A stretch of DNA of 64,000 nucleotides, taken from contig CAZCOG010000010.1 in the NCBI GenBank assembly GCA_964500445.1, positions 62,001 through 126,000 on the forward strand, written 5' to 3'. Shown one piece after another: positions 25,964 through 35,883 of this stretch (the stretch's first letter is position 1; each line of letters opens with the position of its first letter). Origin of the DNA: Persicitalea sp964500445 (GTDB lineage: Bacteria; Bacteroidota; Bacteroidia; Cytophagales; Spirosomataceae). Position numbers and translations under genes: made by a program. The notes under the pieces are model-generated. The model saw only the letters and a program-made list of their open reading frames with translations. It was not told the DNA's origin and did not search any database.

Positions 25964-28171
25964 CTAATTGGCAAATTCAGACAGGAATTTGATCCGCACC
26001 AGCCGGAGTTCTTCTTCGGTAACGTCCTCGTCGGCAAATTCTGCCAGCGCGGCGGCAATATTATCAGTTTCGGCAGTCATGAAGTACTCCTTAATGTCCT
26101 GCTGGCGGTCGGCATCAATAACCTGATTGATGTAGTAGTTGAGATTGAGCTTGGTACCCGAATAGCATATGTGTTCAATTTCCTCGATCAACTCATCCAT
26201 CGCCAGTCCTTTGGCGTCGGCGATTTCTTCCAAATCGACTTTGCGATCTACCTGTTGGATGATATAGATTTTGATTTTGGATTTGTTGACCATCGACTTG
26301 ACTACTACGTCTTTGGCCGTTTCGATATCGTTCTCCTCTACGTATCTGGTAATAGCATCAATGAACTGAGTACCAAATTTTTGGACTTTCCCCATGCCTA
26401 CACCATTGACCTGCGACATTTCCTGCGCAGTAGTCGGGTATACCGTGGCCATTTCTTCAAGTGATGGGTCCTGAAAAATTACATAGGGCGGCAGATTTTT
26501 CTCTTTTGCCACCTTTTTACGCAGAGCTTTCAGCAGAGATAGCAGGGCTTCATCGTAGGCATGTCCACCGCTGGAAGCCGGGCCGCCGTTGTCGTCGTCG
26601 TCTTTGCTCACTTCTTCTTCGTAGTTATGATCTGTATGGATCGTGACCGGATAGGGATCGTTCAGATAGGTTTCACCGCGTTCTGAAAGACGCAACACGC
26701 CATAATTCTCGATGTCTTTGACAAGGTAATCGAAAATCACCATTTGGCGAATCAGCGAAACCCAAAAATCGTGCGATTCTTTAAGTTCCTTGCCTTTACC
26801 ATACACATCCAGTTTATCGTGTTCGTAGCTACGGACATACTGATTTTCCTTTGCCATCAGCAGGTCGGCGATGTGTTCACCGTCGAAACGCTCTTCGGTG
26901 AGTTTTATGGCTTTCAAAGCCAATAATACCTCATCCTGCACGGTAAAGGTTTCCGTCGGTTTCATGCAGTTGTCGCAAAAACCACAGTCTTCACCATAAT
27001 ATTCTCCAAAATAACTCAGCAACTGCCGACGGCGGCACACGCCCAGGTTGGCGTAGGCTACCATTTCGCCTAACAAATGCCGGGCATTGTCGCGCTCGGT
27101 CACCGACTTGTCTTTATTGAACTTTTCCAGCTTTTGAATATCCGCGTAGCTGTAAAACATCAGACAGTTCCCTTCCAGGCCGTCGCGTCCGGCGCGGCCC
27201 GTTTCCTGATAGTAGCCTTCCAGCGACTTTGGAACATCGTAGTGAATCACAAAACGCACATCGGGCTTGTCAATGCCCATGCCGAAGGCGATGGTTGCCA
27301 CGATTACCTCTACGTCCTCGTTCAGAAACGCATCCTGATTGGCCATACGGGTGTGCGAATCCAGCCCGGCATGGTAAGGCAATGCCCGCACATCGTTGAC
27401 ATTCAGCAGGGCAGCGATCTCCTCGACTTTCTTGCGACTCAGGCAATATATAATACCTGACTTGCCCTTGTTGTGATGAACGTAGCGAATGAGTTGCTTC
27501 TTGGCGTCGTGCTTGGCCCGAATCTCGTAATAAAGATTTTCGCGGTTAAAAGAAGACTTGAATGTCTGAGCCTCCTCCATTTGGAGATTCTTCCGAATAT
27601 CCTGCTGTACCTTGGGCGTAGCCGTCGCGGTAAGGGCGATGATCGGTAAATCGCCAATGTCGTCAATAATCCCGTGGATCCGGCGGTACTCGGGCCGGAA
27701 GTCGTGGCCCCATTCTGAAATACAGTGTGCTTCGTCAATGGCGACGAAAGAGAGATTGGTTTTTTGCAAAAAATCAAGATTCTCTTCTTTCGTCAGAGAT
27801 TCGGGAGCGATATAAAGCATTTTCAGACTTCCGTCCAACGCGTCGCGCTTAACGCGGTTAATCTCGGCCTTGGTAAGCGTCGAGTTCAAGAACTGCGCGT
27901 TGATACCGAAGGCGTTGAGCTGGTCAACCTGATTTTTCATCAGGGCGATGAGCGGTGAAATCACGATGGCCATGCCCTCTTTGACGAGGGCCGGAAGCTG
28001 GTAGCACAGCGATTTGCCCGCTCCGGTGGGCATAATGACGAAAGTGTTTTTACCAGCCAGGATATTATTGATGATGACTTCCTGGTCGCCTCTGAACTGG
28101 CTGAACCCGAAAATCTCTTTCAAACTTGTTTTTAGGGTATCTACTGTGACTTTTTCGGTCTGTTGTATCAT
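25964..28171 (-). CDS. recQ: ATP-dependent DNA helicase RecQ
   Basis: The 735-residue product has Walker A MPTGAGKS at 47-54, the DEAH box at 146-149 and the aromatic-rich loop DEAHCISEWGHDFRPEY. It also has the motif VI region QETGRAGRDG, a zinc-binding RecQ-Ct (CRRRQLLSYF...CGFCDNC), a winged helix, and an HRDC domain (YVIFQDPSLEEMA). About 100 extra C-terminal residues with helical, acidic character extend beyond HRDC, seen in Bacteroidota RecQ. It unwinds recombination intermediates and stalled forks. It is divergent from kdsD with an 80-base shared control region. Confidence 0.97.
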   Translation of the reverse strand: MIQQTEKVTVDTLKTSLKEIFGFSQFRGDQEVIINNILAGKNTFVIMPTGAGKSLCYQLPALVKEGMAIVISPLIALMKNQVDQLNAFGINAQFLNSTLTKAEINRVKRDALDGSLKMLYIAPESLTKEENLDFLQKTNLSFVAIDEAHCISEWGHDFRPEYRRIHGIIDDIGDLPIIALTATATPKVQQDIRKNLQMEEAQTFKSSFNRENLYYEIRAKHDAKKQLIRYVHHNKGKSGIIYCLSRKKVEEIAALLNVNDVRALPYHAGLDSHTRMANQDAFLNEDVEVIVATIAFGMGIDKPDVRFVIHYDVPKSLEGYYQETGRAGRDGLEGNCLMFYSYADIQKLEKFNKDKSVTERDNARHLLGEMVAYANLGVCRRRQLLSYFGEYYGEDCGFCDNCMKPTETFTVQDEVLLALKAIKLTEERFDGEHIADLLMAKENQYVRSYEHDKLDVYGKGKELKESHDFWVSLIRQMVIFDYLVKDIENYGVLRLSERGETYLNDPYPVTIHTDHNYEEEVSKDDDDNGGPASSGGHAYDEALLSLLKALRKKVAKEKNLPPYVIFQDPSLEEMATVYPTTAQEMSQVNGVGMGKVQKFGTQFIDAITRYVEENDIETAKDVVVKSMVNKSKIKIYIIQQVDRKVDLEEIADAKGLAMDELIEEIEHICYSGTKLNLNYYINQVIDADRQQDIKEYFMTAETDNIAAALAEFADEDVTEEELRLVRIKFLSEFAN

Positions 28172-28205
28172 TGTTAGCTTGCAGGAGGGTTATTTCAAAG
28201 TTCTC

Positions 28206-28213
28206 TACCTTTG
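28206..28213 (+). promoter_or_regulatory. Possible -7 promoter element for kdsD
   Basis: TACCTTTG matches the Bacteroidota TAnnTTTG consensus and lies 38 bases before the proposed kdsD start. No clear -33 TTTG is visible, so the assignment rests on one box. Confidence 0.45.
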
Positions 28214-28251
28214 CTCTGTCAGATTTTTTATAAAAATAGCTAATCCGGGAT

Positions 28252-29241
28252 TTGGATTCAAAATTGAAATTAGTAAAAAATATTCAGTCCATCGCAAAAG
28301 AAGTGTTGGTGCGCGAAGCCGAGGCTATTCAGAATTTGGTAGAACGCGTCGACAATAGTTTTGAAAATTGCGTGGAGGCGATCCTGCAAGCAGGTGGCCG
28401 AGTAGTGATTACGGGTATCGGCAAGAGTGCTCTGGTAGGCCAAAAGATCGTTGCCACGCTCAACTCCACCGGCACTCCCGCCCTGTTTATGCACGCCGCC
28501 GACGCTATCCACGGGGACTTGGGCATGATTCAGGCCGGAGATGTAGTCATTGCCATTTCCAAGAGCGGCAACACGCCGGAGGTAAAAGTACTACTACCCT
28601 TGCTGAAAAGAGCAGGTATCACTCTCATTGCGATGGTGAGTGATAAGAATTCTTATCTGGCAAAGAATGCAGACTACATCATCCACGCCTATGCCCCACA
28701 GGAGGCCGATCCGCTCAACCTAGCCCCTACCACCAGTACTACGGTATGTATGGCATTGGGCGATGCCCTGGCCATCTGTTTATTAGAGGCTCGCGGCTTC
28801 ACCCGCCAGGATTTCGCCCGCAATCATCCGGGGGGTAGTTTAGGAAAGAAACTTTATCTCCGCGTCAGCGACATTTACCCCCACAATGACCTGCCCGCCG
28901 TACCGGAAACGGCTAATCTCAAAGAGGTAATACTGGAAATAACGTCGAAAAGGTTGGGAGCCACGGCCGTACTGACCGAACAGGAAGGTATTTTGGCGGG
29001 TATCGTCACCGACGGCGACCTGCGCCGGATGCTCAATCAACACCATGAAACCGACCTGCTGCACCTGACTGCCCGCGACATCATGACCCCCTCCCCCATC
29101 GGTATCGCGCCGGACGAGTACGCCGTGAATGCCCTGCAGCTCATGCAGGCCCGGAGCATCACGCAGCTAGTAGTCGTGGAAGCCGGGAGGTTGAAGGGCT
29201 TCGTGCATTTGCACGATTTATTAAAAGAGGGATTGATTTGA
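28252..29241 (+). CDS. kdsD: D-arabinose 5-phosphate isomerase (KpsF/GutQ family)
   Basis: The 329-residue product has an N-terminal SIS domain (ITGIGKSALVGQKIVATLNS, SKSGNTPEVK, NLAPTTSTTVCMALGDALA) and two C-terminal CBS repeats (TDGDLRRML; MQARSITQLVVV). It interconverts ribulose- and arabinose-5-phosphate for Kdo synthesis and lipopolysaccharide. The only well-placed start is a TTG at 28252, because the SIS domain begins a few residues later and no ATG precedes it. Confidence 0.93.
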   Translation: MDSKLKLVKNIQSIAKEVLVREAEAIQNLVERVDNSFENCVEAILQAGGRVVITGIGKSALVGQKIVATLNSTGTPALFMHAADAIHGDLGMIQAGDVVIAISKSGNTPEVKVLLPLLKRAGITLIAMVSDKNSYLAKNADYIIHAYAPQEADPLNLAPTTSTTVCMALGDALAICLLEARGFTRQDFARNHPGGSLGKKLYLRVSDIYPHNDLPAVPETANLKEVILEITSKRLGATAVLTEQEGILAGIVTDGDLRRMLNQHHETDLLHLTARDIMTPSPIGIAPDEYAVNALQLMQARSITQLVVVEAGRLKGFVHLHDLLKEGLI

Positions 29242-29250
29242 AGCCTTCCT

Positions 29251-29727
29251 TTACCGCATGCGGTTCGACTCCTTCACCATCTTTTCATCGCGGCGGATGA
29301 AGCGGTTAGCCGCCACGTTGGCCAGCATGGCTACTACCAATGCGTAGAATCCGACGAGATAGTCGCCCGTTTCTCCTTCGTCGAAGAGTTTGGCCGTTTT
29401 GTAGAAAGTCTGATACACTACAGTGGCCAGAATCACGGTCATCAAAATAGAATTGACCGCGCACAAAGCCGATTGCAGCAAGCGATTACGAAACTTGAAA
29501 ATCGCAAATACCGCCACACCTATGACCAATATGGCCATACCCGCCACGTAGTACACAGGCTGGATGCCCGTCTGCACAGGCGTGGCTTTGAAAGTCAGAC
29601 GAAAGGCAGTCATGGAAGCTTCGTGGATACCATCCGACCCCATCTTATGCCAAAGGGGAAATGCCAGGAATACACCCATCGCGATGGCGACGATGGCTAA
29701 AAACAGGGATTGAAATCGTTGTAACAA
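29251..29727 (-). CDS. DUF4293 family membrane protein
   Basis: The 158-residue product has four hydrophobic helices and the N-terminal LQRFQSLFLAIVAIAM seen in DUF4293, a family confined to Bacteroidota with unknown function. The C-terminus is charged and cytoplasmic (FIRRDEKMVKESNRMR). It converges with kdsD (9 bases between stops). The 166 bases separating it from rimO hold two small hairpins, one at 29867-29888 just after rimO, without T-runs. Confidence 0.85.
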   Translation of the reverse strand: MLQRFQSLFLAIVAIAMGVFLAFPLWHKMGSDGIHEASMTAFRLTFKATPVQTGIQPVYYVAGMAILVIGVAVFAIFKFRNRLLQSALCAVNSILMTVILATVVYQTFYKTAKLFDEGETGDYLVGFYALVVAMLANVAANRFIRRDEKMVKESNRMR

Positions 29728-29893
29728 TTTAGTGGAAGGTTGATAGTGGGCGTTGATGAGCTCAACGCTCCGATTTATAGACGAATTTTAGGTTTTAAGT
29801 ATTCTGCGCGAAGTTAATGACAACGATAATACGAGCCAACAAAACGGAGCTTTTGGGATAAAGGCGAGAAAGCAGAAAGCTGCTTTCTTTCAA

Positions 29894-31207
29894 CTATCCA
29901 TTAACTACCTCTCCATACAAATCAAATTCCTCCGCTGAGGTAATCTTCACATCGGCAAAATCGCCCAGGCGAACGTATTGGCTGGCGGGAATCAGTACCT
30001 CGTTATCTACCTCGGGCGAGTCGGATTCCGTGCGGCCGATGAAGTACCCACCTTCCTTGCGATCGAAAAGTACCTTATAAGTTTTGCCAATTTTTTCCTG
30101 GTTCAATTCCCAAGAAATACCCTGCTGCAACTCCATGAGTGCGTCGGCGCGCTCCTGCTTGATTTCGGCGGGAACGTCGTCGGGCATGGTGTGCGAGTAG
30201 GTATTGTCTTCGTGCGAGTACTGAAACGCGCCGAGACGGTCGAAGCGCATTTTTTCCACAAATTCGTAGGTTTCGTCGAAAAGAGCTTCAGTTTCTCCTG
30301 GATGGCCGACAATGAGTGTGGTGCGTAGCGCAATTCCCGGTACTTTTTCGCGGATCGTTTCGATCAGAGTTTCCGTTTTCTCGCGGGTGATCCCACGGCG
30401 CATGGCTTTCAGTATTTCTGTGGAGCCCGATTGCAGTGGCATATCGAGGTACTTGCAAATGTTGCTCCGCTCCTGCATCACATCCAGGATGTCCGTAGGG
30501 AAGCCCGCCGGGTAAGCATATTGCAGCCTGATCCAGTCGATGCCTTCCACATCGGAAAGGCGCGCCAGCAATTCAGAAAGGTTTCTTTTTCTGTAAATAT
30601 CCAGCCCGTAGTAGGTCAGATCCTGAGCGATGAGAATCAACTCCTTAGTGCCGCGTTTGGCCAGTGATCTGGCTTCGGTCACCAACTCTTCGATAGACCG
30701 CGACACGTGACCACCGCGCATAAGTGGAATGGCGCAGAAACTACACGGACGATCACAGCCTTCAGCAATTTTGAGGTAGGCGTAGTGCGTTGGGGTAGTT
30801 AACAGTCGCTCACCGACCAATTCGTGTTTGTAGTCGGCTTTCAGCGTTTTGAGCAGGCGGGGTAGTTCGTTGGTACCGAACCAGGCATCCACCGTCGGGA
30901 TTTCCAGCGCCAGTTCGTCTTTGTAGCGGTGCGACAGGCAACCCGTCACGTATACTTTGTCCACCACGCCCGCTGCCTTGGCGTCGGCATAGCGCAGGAT
31001 AGTGTCGATGGACTCCTCCTTGGCTCCGTCGATAAAGCCGCAGGTGTTGATGACCACGATCTGCGCGTCGTCTTTCTTGGACTCGTGCGCCACGTTGTAG
31101 CCGTTGCCTTTCAACTGCGTGTAAAGTACTTCTGAGTCCACCACGTTTTTGGAGCAACCCAGCGTGACGATATTTACTTTATTGGTACGTATTCCTTTGG
31201 TTTTCAT
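29894..31207 (-). CDS. rimO: Ribosomal protein S12 methylthiotransferase
   Basis: The 437-residue product has the UPF0004 cysteines C18, C56 and C90, the radical SAM motif C151-x3-C155-x2-C158 (CDRPCSFC), and a C-terminal TRAM domain. The loop LMRGGHVSRSIEELV separates RimO from the tRNA enzyme MiaB. RimO adds a methylthio group to an aspartate of ribosomal protein S12. Confidence 0.96.
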   Translation of the reverse strand: MKTKGIRTNKVNIVTLGCSKNVVDSEVLYTQLKGNGYNVAHESKKDDAQIVVINTCGFIDGAKEESIDTILRYADAKAAGVVDKVYVTGCLSHRYKDELALEIPTVDAWFGTNELPRLLKTLKADYKHELVGERLLTTPTHYAYLKIAEGCDRPCSFCAIPLMRGGHVSRSIEELVTEARSLAKRGTKELILIAQDLTYYGLDIYRKRNLSELLARLSDVEGIDWIRLQYAYPAGFPTDILDVMQERSNICKYLDMPLQSGSTEILKAMRRGITREKTETLIETIREKVPGIALRTTLIVGHPGETEALFDETYEFVEKMRFDRLGAFQYSHEDNTYSHTMPDDVPAEIKQERADALMELQQGISWELNQEKIGKTYKVLFDRKEGGYFIGRTESDSPEVDNEVLIPASQYVRLGDFADVKITSAEEFDLYGEVVNG

Positions 31208-31314
31208 GGCTTCGTCTCCGCTCAGCCTGACAGCGGCTAACAGCTTTTTTGTTAAATCGCTTGGTATGAAGCGAAATTGGGGGGCAAAGGTCGGGAATTT
31301 TTAGACAAAAAGAG

Positions 31315-31926
31315 CTACGGAAGGAACACAAATCGTTTACGTGTCCAGGTAGTTTCTACTTCGGGAAAGTACTCGCCGATTACGTCACAGCCTGGCATTC
31401 TACCCGAAAGAATGAATTGTTCGCCGTTTTTAAGATGGTAAGTATGGTACCAATTGCTGGCGCGCGATTCGCCCGATAAGGTATCTACCCTTTCAAGATC
31501 TCCCGAATACAACATAAACGTCCGATCGGGAAGCTTCACTTCAACCGCATGTTCATCGGGGTACGTAGTTATCACCACGCCTTTCATGTACTTCCAATTG
31601 TTGAGTAGCAAAATTAGATTTAGCACTGCGCCTCCTAAAAAAACGATTAACCCCAGAAACATCATGATATAAGTTAGCATGGGAGAGTCATTGGATGAAA
31701 CTGTTATCCTGAAAATCATGAACGGGAACGCCATTGCCATCAGAAAAAACACAAAGGTTATGATTCCCTCGAAACCCGTAAAGTACCTTAATTCCGAAAT
31801 TACGTACACCCGACTCACTTTGAGCGGCGAATTTTCTCCGAACGTGTCACGGGAATATTTCAGCAACCGCCATATTCCCCAGGCAAAAAAACCGAAGATC
31901 AGAACGAATATGACGACAATATCCAT
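31315..31926 (-). CDS. Uncharacterised membrane protein
   Basis: The 203-residue product has three hydrophobic helices in its first 115 residues (IVVIFVLIFGFFAWGIWRLL; FEGIITFVFFLMAMAFPFMI; YIMMFLGLIVFLGGAVLNLI). A soluble, beta-rich C-terminal part (about 85 residues) resembles a PH-like or small barrel fold (VEVKLPDRTFMLYSGDLERV). I do not recognise a named family. It is a single minus-strand gene between rimO and the LolA-like gene. Confidence 0.72.
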   Translation of the reverse strand: MDIVVIFVLIFGFFAWGIWRLLKYSRDTFGENSPLKVSRVYVISELRYFTGFEGIITFVFFLMAMAFPFMIFRITVSSNDSPMLTYIMMFLGLIVFLGGAVLNLILLLNNWKYMKGVVITTYPDEHAVEVKLPDRTFMLYSGDLERVDTLSGESRASNWYHTYHLKNGEQFILSGRMPGCDVIGEYFPEVETTWTRKRFVFLP

Positions 31927-32024
31927 AGCTGAATGCTATTGCTTCAAGTAAAGCTTGAAGTTAACAGATAGCCCGGCTGGTCGATAGTGCTTTTTTAGGA
32001 ATGGTTACAGAAAGTGATGAATAA

Positions 32025-32804
32025 TCACTTAGGAAATACAAATATCCCCGGCTCTACCTCCACATTGGTCTGAATATTTTCTAGCTGGATCGTCTCGCCG
32101 GGCATTCCGTTGTAGCTGATCGTGCTGGTAAACGGAAAGAGCAGACCGTTAACCTCGCGGTAGTCGTCCAGCAGCGTTTCTACCGAAGCACCCTTGGTTT
32201 GCCCGCTCAAAGAAGTATTACGCATGGCGACGGGCAGGTAGCTCTCGGGGTCAAAGAAATAATACACGGCGTTTTCCTGCGACTGTCCATCTATCTTCAC
32301 AGGATTCTTGGTTAGCTTGATTTTAATGGCTTCCGTGCCCTCGATAGCTTCCGTACCTTCCAGGGTTGCCACATAACCCTTGTCCTGATAATGCAGAAAG
32401 ACATCAGGAAAATCGGCAACCTGCTGTTTGGTATTGGCGTTGGCCTCAGCATTCATTTTCTCCGGCTTCTGAGTCATAAAATTGGTACTCCAGCCCGTCT
32501 GGCCATCGAAAGCCATTTGCGTAGTTTCCTGGCCCTGAAACTTAATACTGACTTTCTGTTGCCCCGCCTTCGTCTGGACTATGCTGACGGGAATCTCCAT
32601 GCCCTGCACCGATACGGTACCAAACATCCGTACGTTTTGCAGCGAGTCCCAGCGGCTTCGGCCACCGCTGGCTTCGTAGTACTTGTCCAGAATCTCATCG
32701 ACGGTCAGCGCTTTGGCTGAATTTGGCTTTACCGCAGTTTTTTGGGCCTGGACAGCGGTAGTTAGCAGCAGAGCAAGAAGTATTTTTAATGAATGCACAA
32801 TCAA
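32025..32804 (-). CDS. Secreted LolA-like outer membrane lipoprotein-sorting protein
   Basis: The 259-residue product has a signal peptide (SLKILLALLLTTAVQA, then QKT) and the beta-sandwich pattern of LolA/LolB-like proteins: DEILDKYYEASGG, YYFFDPESYLPVAM and TLLDDYREVNGLLFPF. Bacteroidota have many such proteins of unclear function, some acting in lipoprotein transit. A 6-residue tandem repeat (EGTEAIEGTEAI) in the middle comes from an 18-bp duplication. It is divergent from the YbjQ-like gene. Confidence 0.82.
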   Translation of the reverse strand: MIVHSLKILLALLLTTAVQAQKTAVKPNSAKALTVDEILDKYYEASGGRSRWDSLQNVRMFGTVSVQGMEIPVSIVQTKAGQQKVSIKFQGQETTQMAFDGQTGWSTNFMTQKPEKMNAEANANTKQQVADFPDVFLHYQDKGYVATLEGTEAIEGTEAIKIKLTKNPVKIDGQSQENAVYYFFDPESYLPVAMRNTSLSGQTKGASVETLLDDYREVNGLLFPFTSTISYNGMPGETIQLENIQTNVEVEPGIFVFPK

Positions 32805-32940
32805 AGTGGTAGTTTGGTCAATACCAGGTTATCAGGGAAATTGGCTCCCCCAAAGAGTTACGCGCCCGCTCATCTACTGGGTTAACGCTGGTTATTCAAC
32901 TCTTCGTATTTTTCCCAAAATTAACCAAAACAAACTAACA

Positions 32941-33261
32941 ATGCTCATTACAACTACTTCTAACATTGAAGGAAAGAACATCAACAGGTACATCGGTATC
33001 GTCAACGGCGAGGCCATTATCGGAGCCAATATTGTGAAGGATTTTTTCGCGGGCATCCGCGATGTAGTCGGCGGACGGGCAGGAGCTTACGAACAAGGCC
33101 TGCGGGAAGCCAAAAGCATCGCCCTGCGTGAAATGTCCGAGCAAGCCGAGCGCCTGGGTGCCAACGCCATCATTGGCGTAGACCTCGACTACGAAGCCAT
33201 CGGCCCCAACGGCTCTATGCTCATGGTGAGTGCAAACGGGACGGCTGTGGTCATTGATTAA
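32941..33261 (+). CDS. YbjQ/UPF0145 family protein
   Basis: Starting at 32941 (MLITTTSNIEGKNINRYIG) gives 106 residues, the normal length for this family; longer frames from 32683 run antisense through the neighbour and are rejected. Motifs VNGEAIIGANIVKDFFAGIRDVVGGR and LREAKSIALREM are typical. These small proteins form pentamers and are annotated as heavy-metal binding on weak grounds. The gene is monocistronic, with an inverted-repeat element just after the stop. Confidence 0.9.
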   Translation: MLITTTSNIEGKNINRYIGIVNGEAIIGANIVKDFFAGIRDVVGGRAGAYEQGLREAKSIALREMSEQAERLGANAIIGVDLDYEAIGPNGSMLMVSANGTAVVID

Positions 33262-33270
33262 TTTAAGGTA

Positions 33271-33389
33271 AATAAGAGCATGTTTAGATATGAAACAGGG
33301 CATCGGTGTACCTACTTTTGAACGAGGCCGATTTGTCCTTAACCGAGTCTGAATTATTGATCAAACTGCTTTCTAAACATGTTCTTATT
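33271..33389. repeat. MITE-like element with 18-bp terminal inverted repeats
   Basis: The 18-base sequences at 33271-33288 and 33372-33389 are inverted copies of each other with one mismatch (core CATGTTTAGA). They enclose 83 bases with no ORF of note. The 119-bp unit sits between the YbjQ-like stop and the permease stop. I see no target-site duplication. A small non-autonomous element or the remains of one is the simplest reading. Confidence 0.5.
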
Positions 33390-33393
33390 TGGA

Positions 33394-35785
33394 CTACTCC
33401 AACCTGAGATTATCTACAGGATTTGTATTAGCCGCCTTCAACGTTTGCGAGAAGATGGTTGTCAGCCCAAGGACTAACACGACTGCCAGGCTGATGACAA
33501 CTTCAAAAACACCAATGGGCGCATGATAATACTGTGCCTCCTGCAGCATCAACTCCATCAAAAAATAGACACTCGGAATGGTGACGATAGCAGCGATTGC
33601 CAGCAGCAGAATAAAGTCTCGGGATAACAGGTACACCAAACTTCTGGAAGAAGCACCCATCACTTTCCGGATGCTCACTTCTTTGACCCGGTTTTTGACC
33701 GTGAACACGACCGTGCCCAATAGCCCCAGGCACGCGATGGTGATGGCCAGCAGCCCCATGAATCCCCACATCTTCACGATGCTGTTATAAAACGAATAGG
33801 CATCACGGATCTGGTCGGACAGGAATTCAGCTTTCAACTTGTCGCCCTTTCCGACAGGTTTCCAGACTTCTTCCATTTCTACAAATGCCTGGCGCTCGTT
33901 GGTGGATAGAAGCTGAAAATTCGCGTAGTTGAAATTCTCGGGCGTATATTCGAAGAAAAAGTTGCCAATGGGAGATTGCAGGCTTGCGTAATGGAAATCT
34001 TTCAAGATGCCCACCACCCACCACTTTCACTTCTCTTCTATCAGGCAGGATGAGGGTCTGATCGATGGCTCCGGAAGGAGCATTTGGACTCAGATTGTTC
34101 GCAAATACTTCATTGATGATGATCCAACGCGCGTTTTGGCTGGCGTTGTTGGTAAAGTTCCTGCCCAGAACCAGACGCAGCCCCATGTTGGTTATAAAGT
34201 TTTCATCGATGGCCATCTTGCTTGCGGCTATGGAATCTGAATGGGCCAGCCGCTTCACATACAGCCCCGGTGCGTTTCCGGCTCCCAGGGGATGCGACGA
34301 CATAGAGACCGATGAAACGAAAGAAAGTTTTCCGAATTCATTTTTGACCAATTGCGGATTCGCCTGTTGCAGGTCAACATTGAGTATGTTCTCCTGATCA
34401 AATCCGAAATCATAATGAATGGAGTATTTATACTGCTGTGCCATGACCACCATAGCCATGATAAAACCTAGCGACAGAATAAATTGGGAAATGATCACGA
34501 CTTTGCGCAGAGAGAACCAACCTCCCGTTTTTGTTGGCAATTCCTTGCCTTTCAGCGCCAGAGTGGGGCCGGTTTTTGAAAAATGGAGCGCGGGAACAAT
34601 GCCCGCAGCAAAGCCGACCAGAAGGGCGAAGACTACGAAACCGGCAAATGTCCCCAAAGTAGGATTCAGGTCGACCATATCACCTTCGCCGGTAATCGAC
34701 AGGGTCTCATCGCGAATGACCTCAAAGAAAAAATACGACAGTATTACCGCCAGCAGCATAATGATTGTACTTTCCATTACAAACTGCATGAAAATCTGTT
34801 TTTTTCGGGCGCCCATTACCTTACGCACGCCGATCTCCTTCATTCGTTTGAGCGACTGTGAGATGGCAAGGCTCACGTAGTTGCTACACGCGGCGAGGAG
34901 TATAATCAGGGGTAAAATTCCCAAGAGCGCCATTTCCTGATAACTCCATTCGTTGCCCATGTCATTGTCGAGCTCAGGTCCGGGAACGATCTTATCCAGC
35001 CGTTGGAGTTCGAACGAAGCCTGAAACTCAGGCTTCGTATATTTTTCTTTTGCAACGCCATCGAGGAACGCCTCAATGGCGGTAGGACTTAAATTGTCCG
35101 AGAGTTGCAGATAAGTGTATGAATTGTAGAAGTTACTCCAATTCTTTTCGTCGTTTGTAAAAGACGCACCATGATGTGATGTGAGTGTGGCAAATGAGAC
35201 CAACGCTTCGACCTTCAGGTGCGTGTTTTTCGGCATGTCTTTCAATACACCGGTGACCATCACTTCACCGAATGGCTCGATGAATACAAGTTCGCCCATC
35301 GGGTCCTTTTTCCCAAAGATTCTGGTCGCTGCGCCCTCGGTGATAACCATCGTATTGGGGTTAGCAAGTGAGGTGGCGGGGTTACCCTGCAAAAGTGGAA
35401 AGTTAAACATCGAAAGATACCCGGCATCCACAAAGTACCGGTTTAGAGGCATTTTGCTTTCCCCGTAACCAACATCACGGGAATGCGCTCGGTGAATACG
35501 AACTACCTTTTCCACATCGGGGAAATTGTCTTTGAGAAGTTGGGCAGCGCCCATAGGCGCGGATGCGAACGATGGATTCTCATTCCGATCCTGAACGTGC
35601 GTAATCACCCGATATATGTGCTCTTTATTCGGATGGAAGTTATCGAATTGGTAAATGAACACGATCATGGCAACGACCAGCAGGCTGAGTGACATGCCCA
35701 GAGCCAGACCAAAGACATTTAAAGTTATGAAGAAGCTGTTTTTCGAAAGGTTACGCGCGGCGATCTTAAAGTAGTTTTTAAACAT
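33394..35785 (-). pseudogene. ABC transporter permease (FtsX/MacB-like), frameshifted
   Basis: Two overlapping frames together encode one ~790-residue permease. The N-terminal part (33827-35785) has the first membrane helix, the MacB-type periplasmic domain and the middle helices (EIGVRKVMGARKKQIF). The C-terminal part (33394-34017) continues with VGILKDFHYASLQS and the last FtsX helices (VKEVSIRKVMGASSRSLV). The break is at 34011-34024, where a 7-bp unit is exactly duplicated. With one unit removed the frame reads on as VKVVGILKDF, identical in pattern to relatives. The transporter is thus probably inactive unless the tract is variable. It follows an ABC ATPase and a TolC gene. Confidence 0.85.
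34011..34024. repeat. Two tandem 7-bp units causing the frameshift
   Basis: The plus strand reads CCACCAC twice in a row (minus strand GTGGTGG twice). Removal of one unit restores the permease frame exactly. Confidence 0.85.
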
Positions 35786-35883
35786 GACGAGTCTTAGATT
35801 TTTCTAAACAAACTTTAAGCAGGTAGTTCGCGAATACTTTTCTTCACAAAAGGAAGAGTCCCCTCCAACGGTACGAAAAAGGA

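Noticed and set aside
29867..29888. Hairpin after rimO as a terminator
   Set aside because: The 9-bp stem is perfect but no T-run follows on the minus strand, so I did not call it as a terminator.
32683..32940. Longer start for the YbjQ-like gene
   Set aside because: The extra residues run through the divergent LolA-like gene and promoter, while the ATG at 32941 gives the normal family length.
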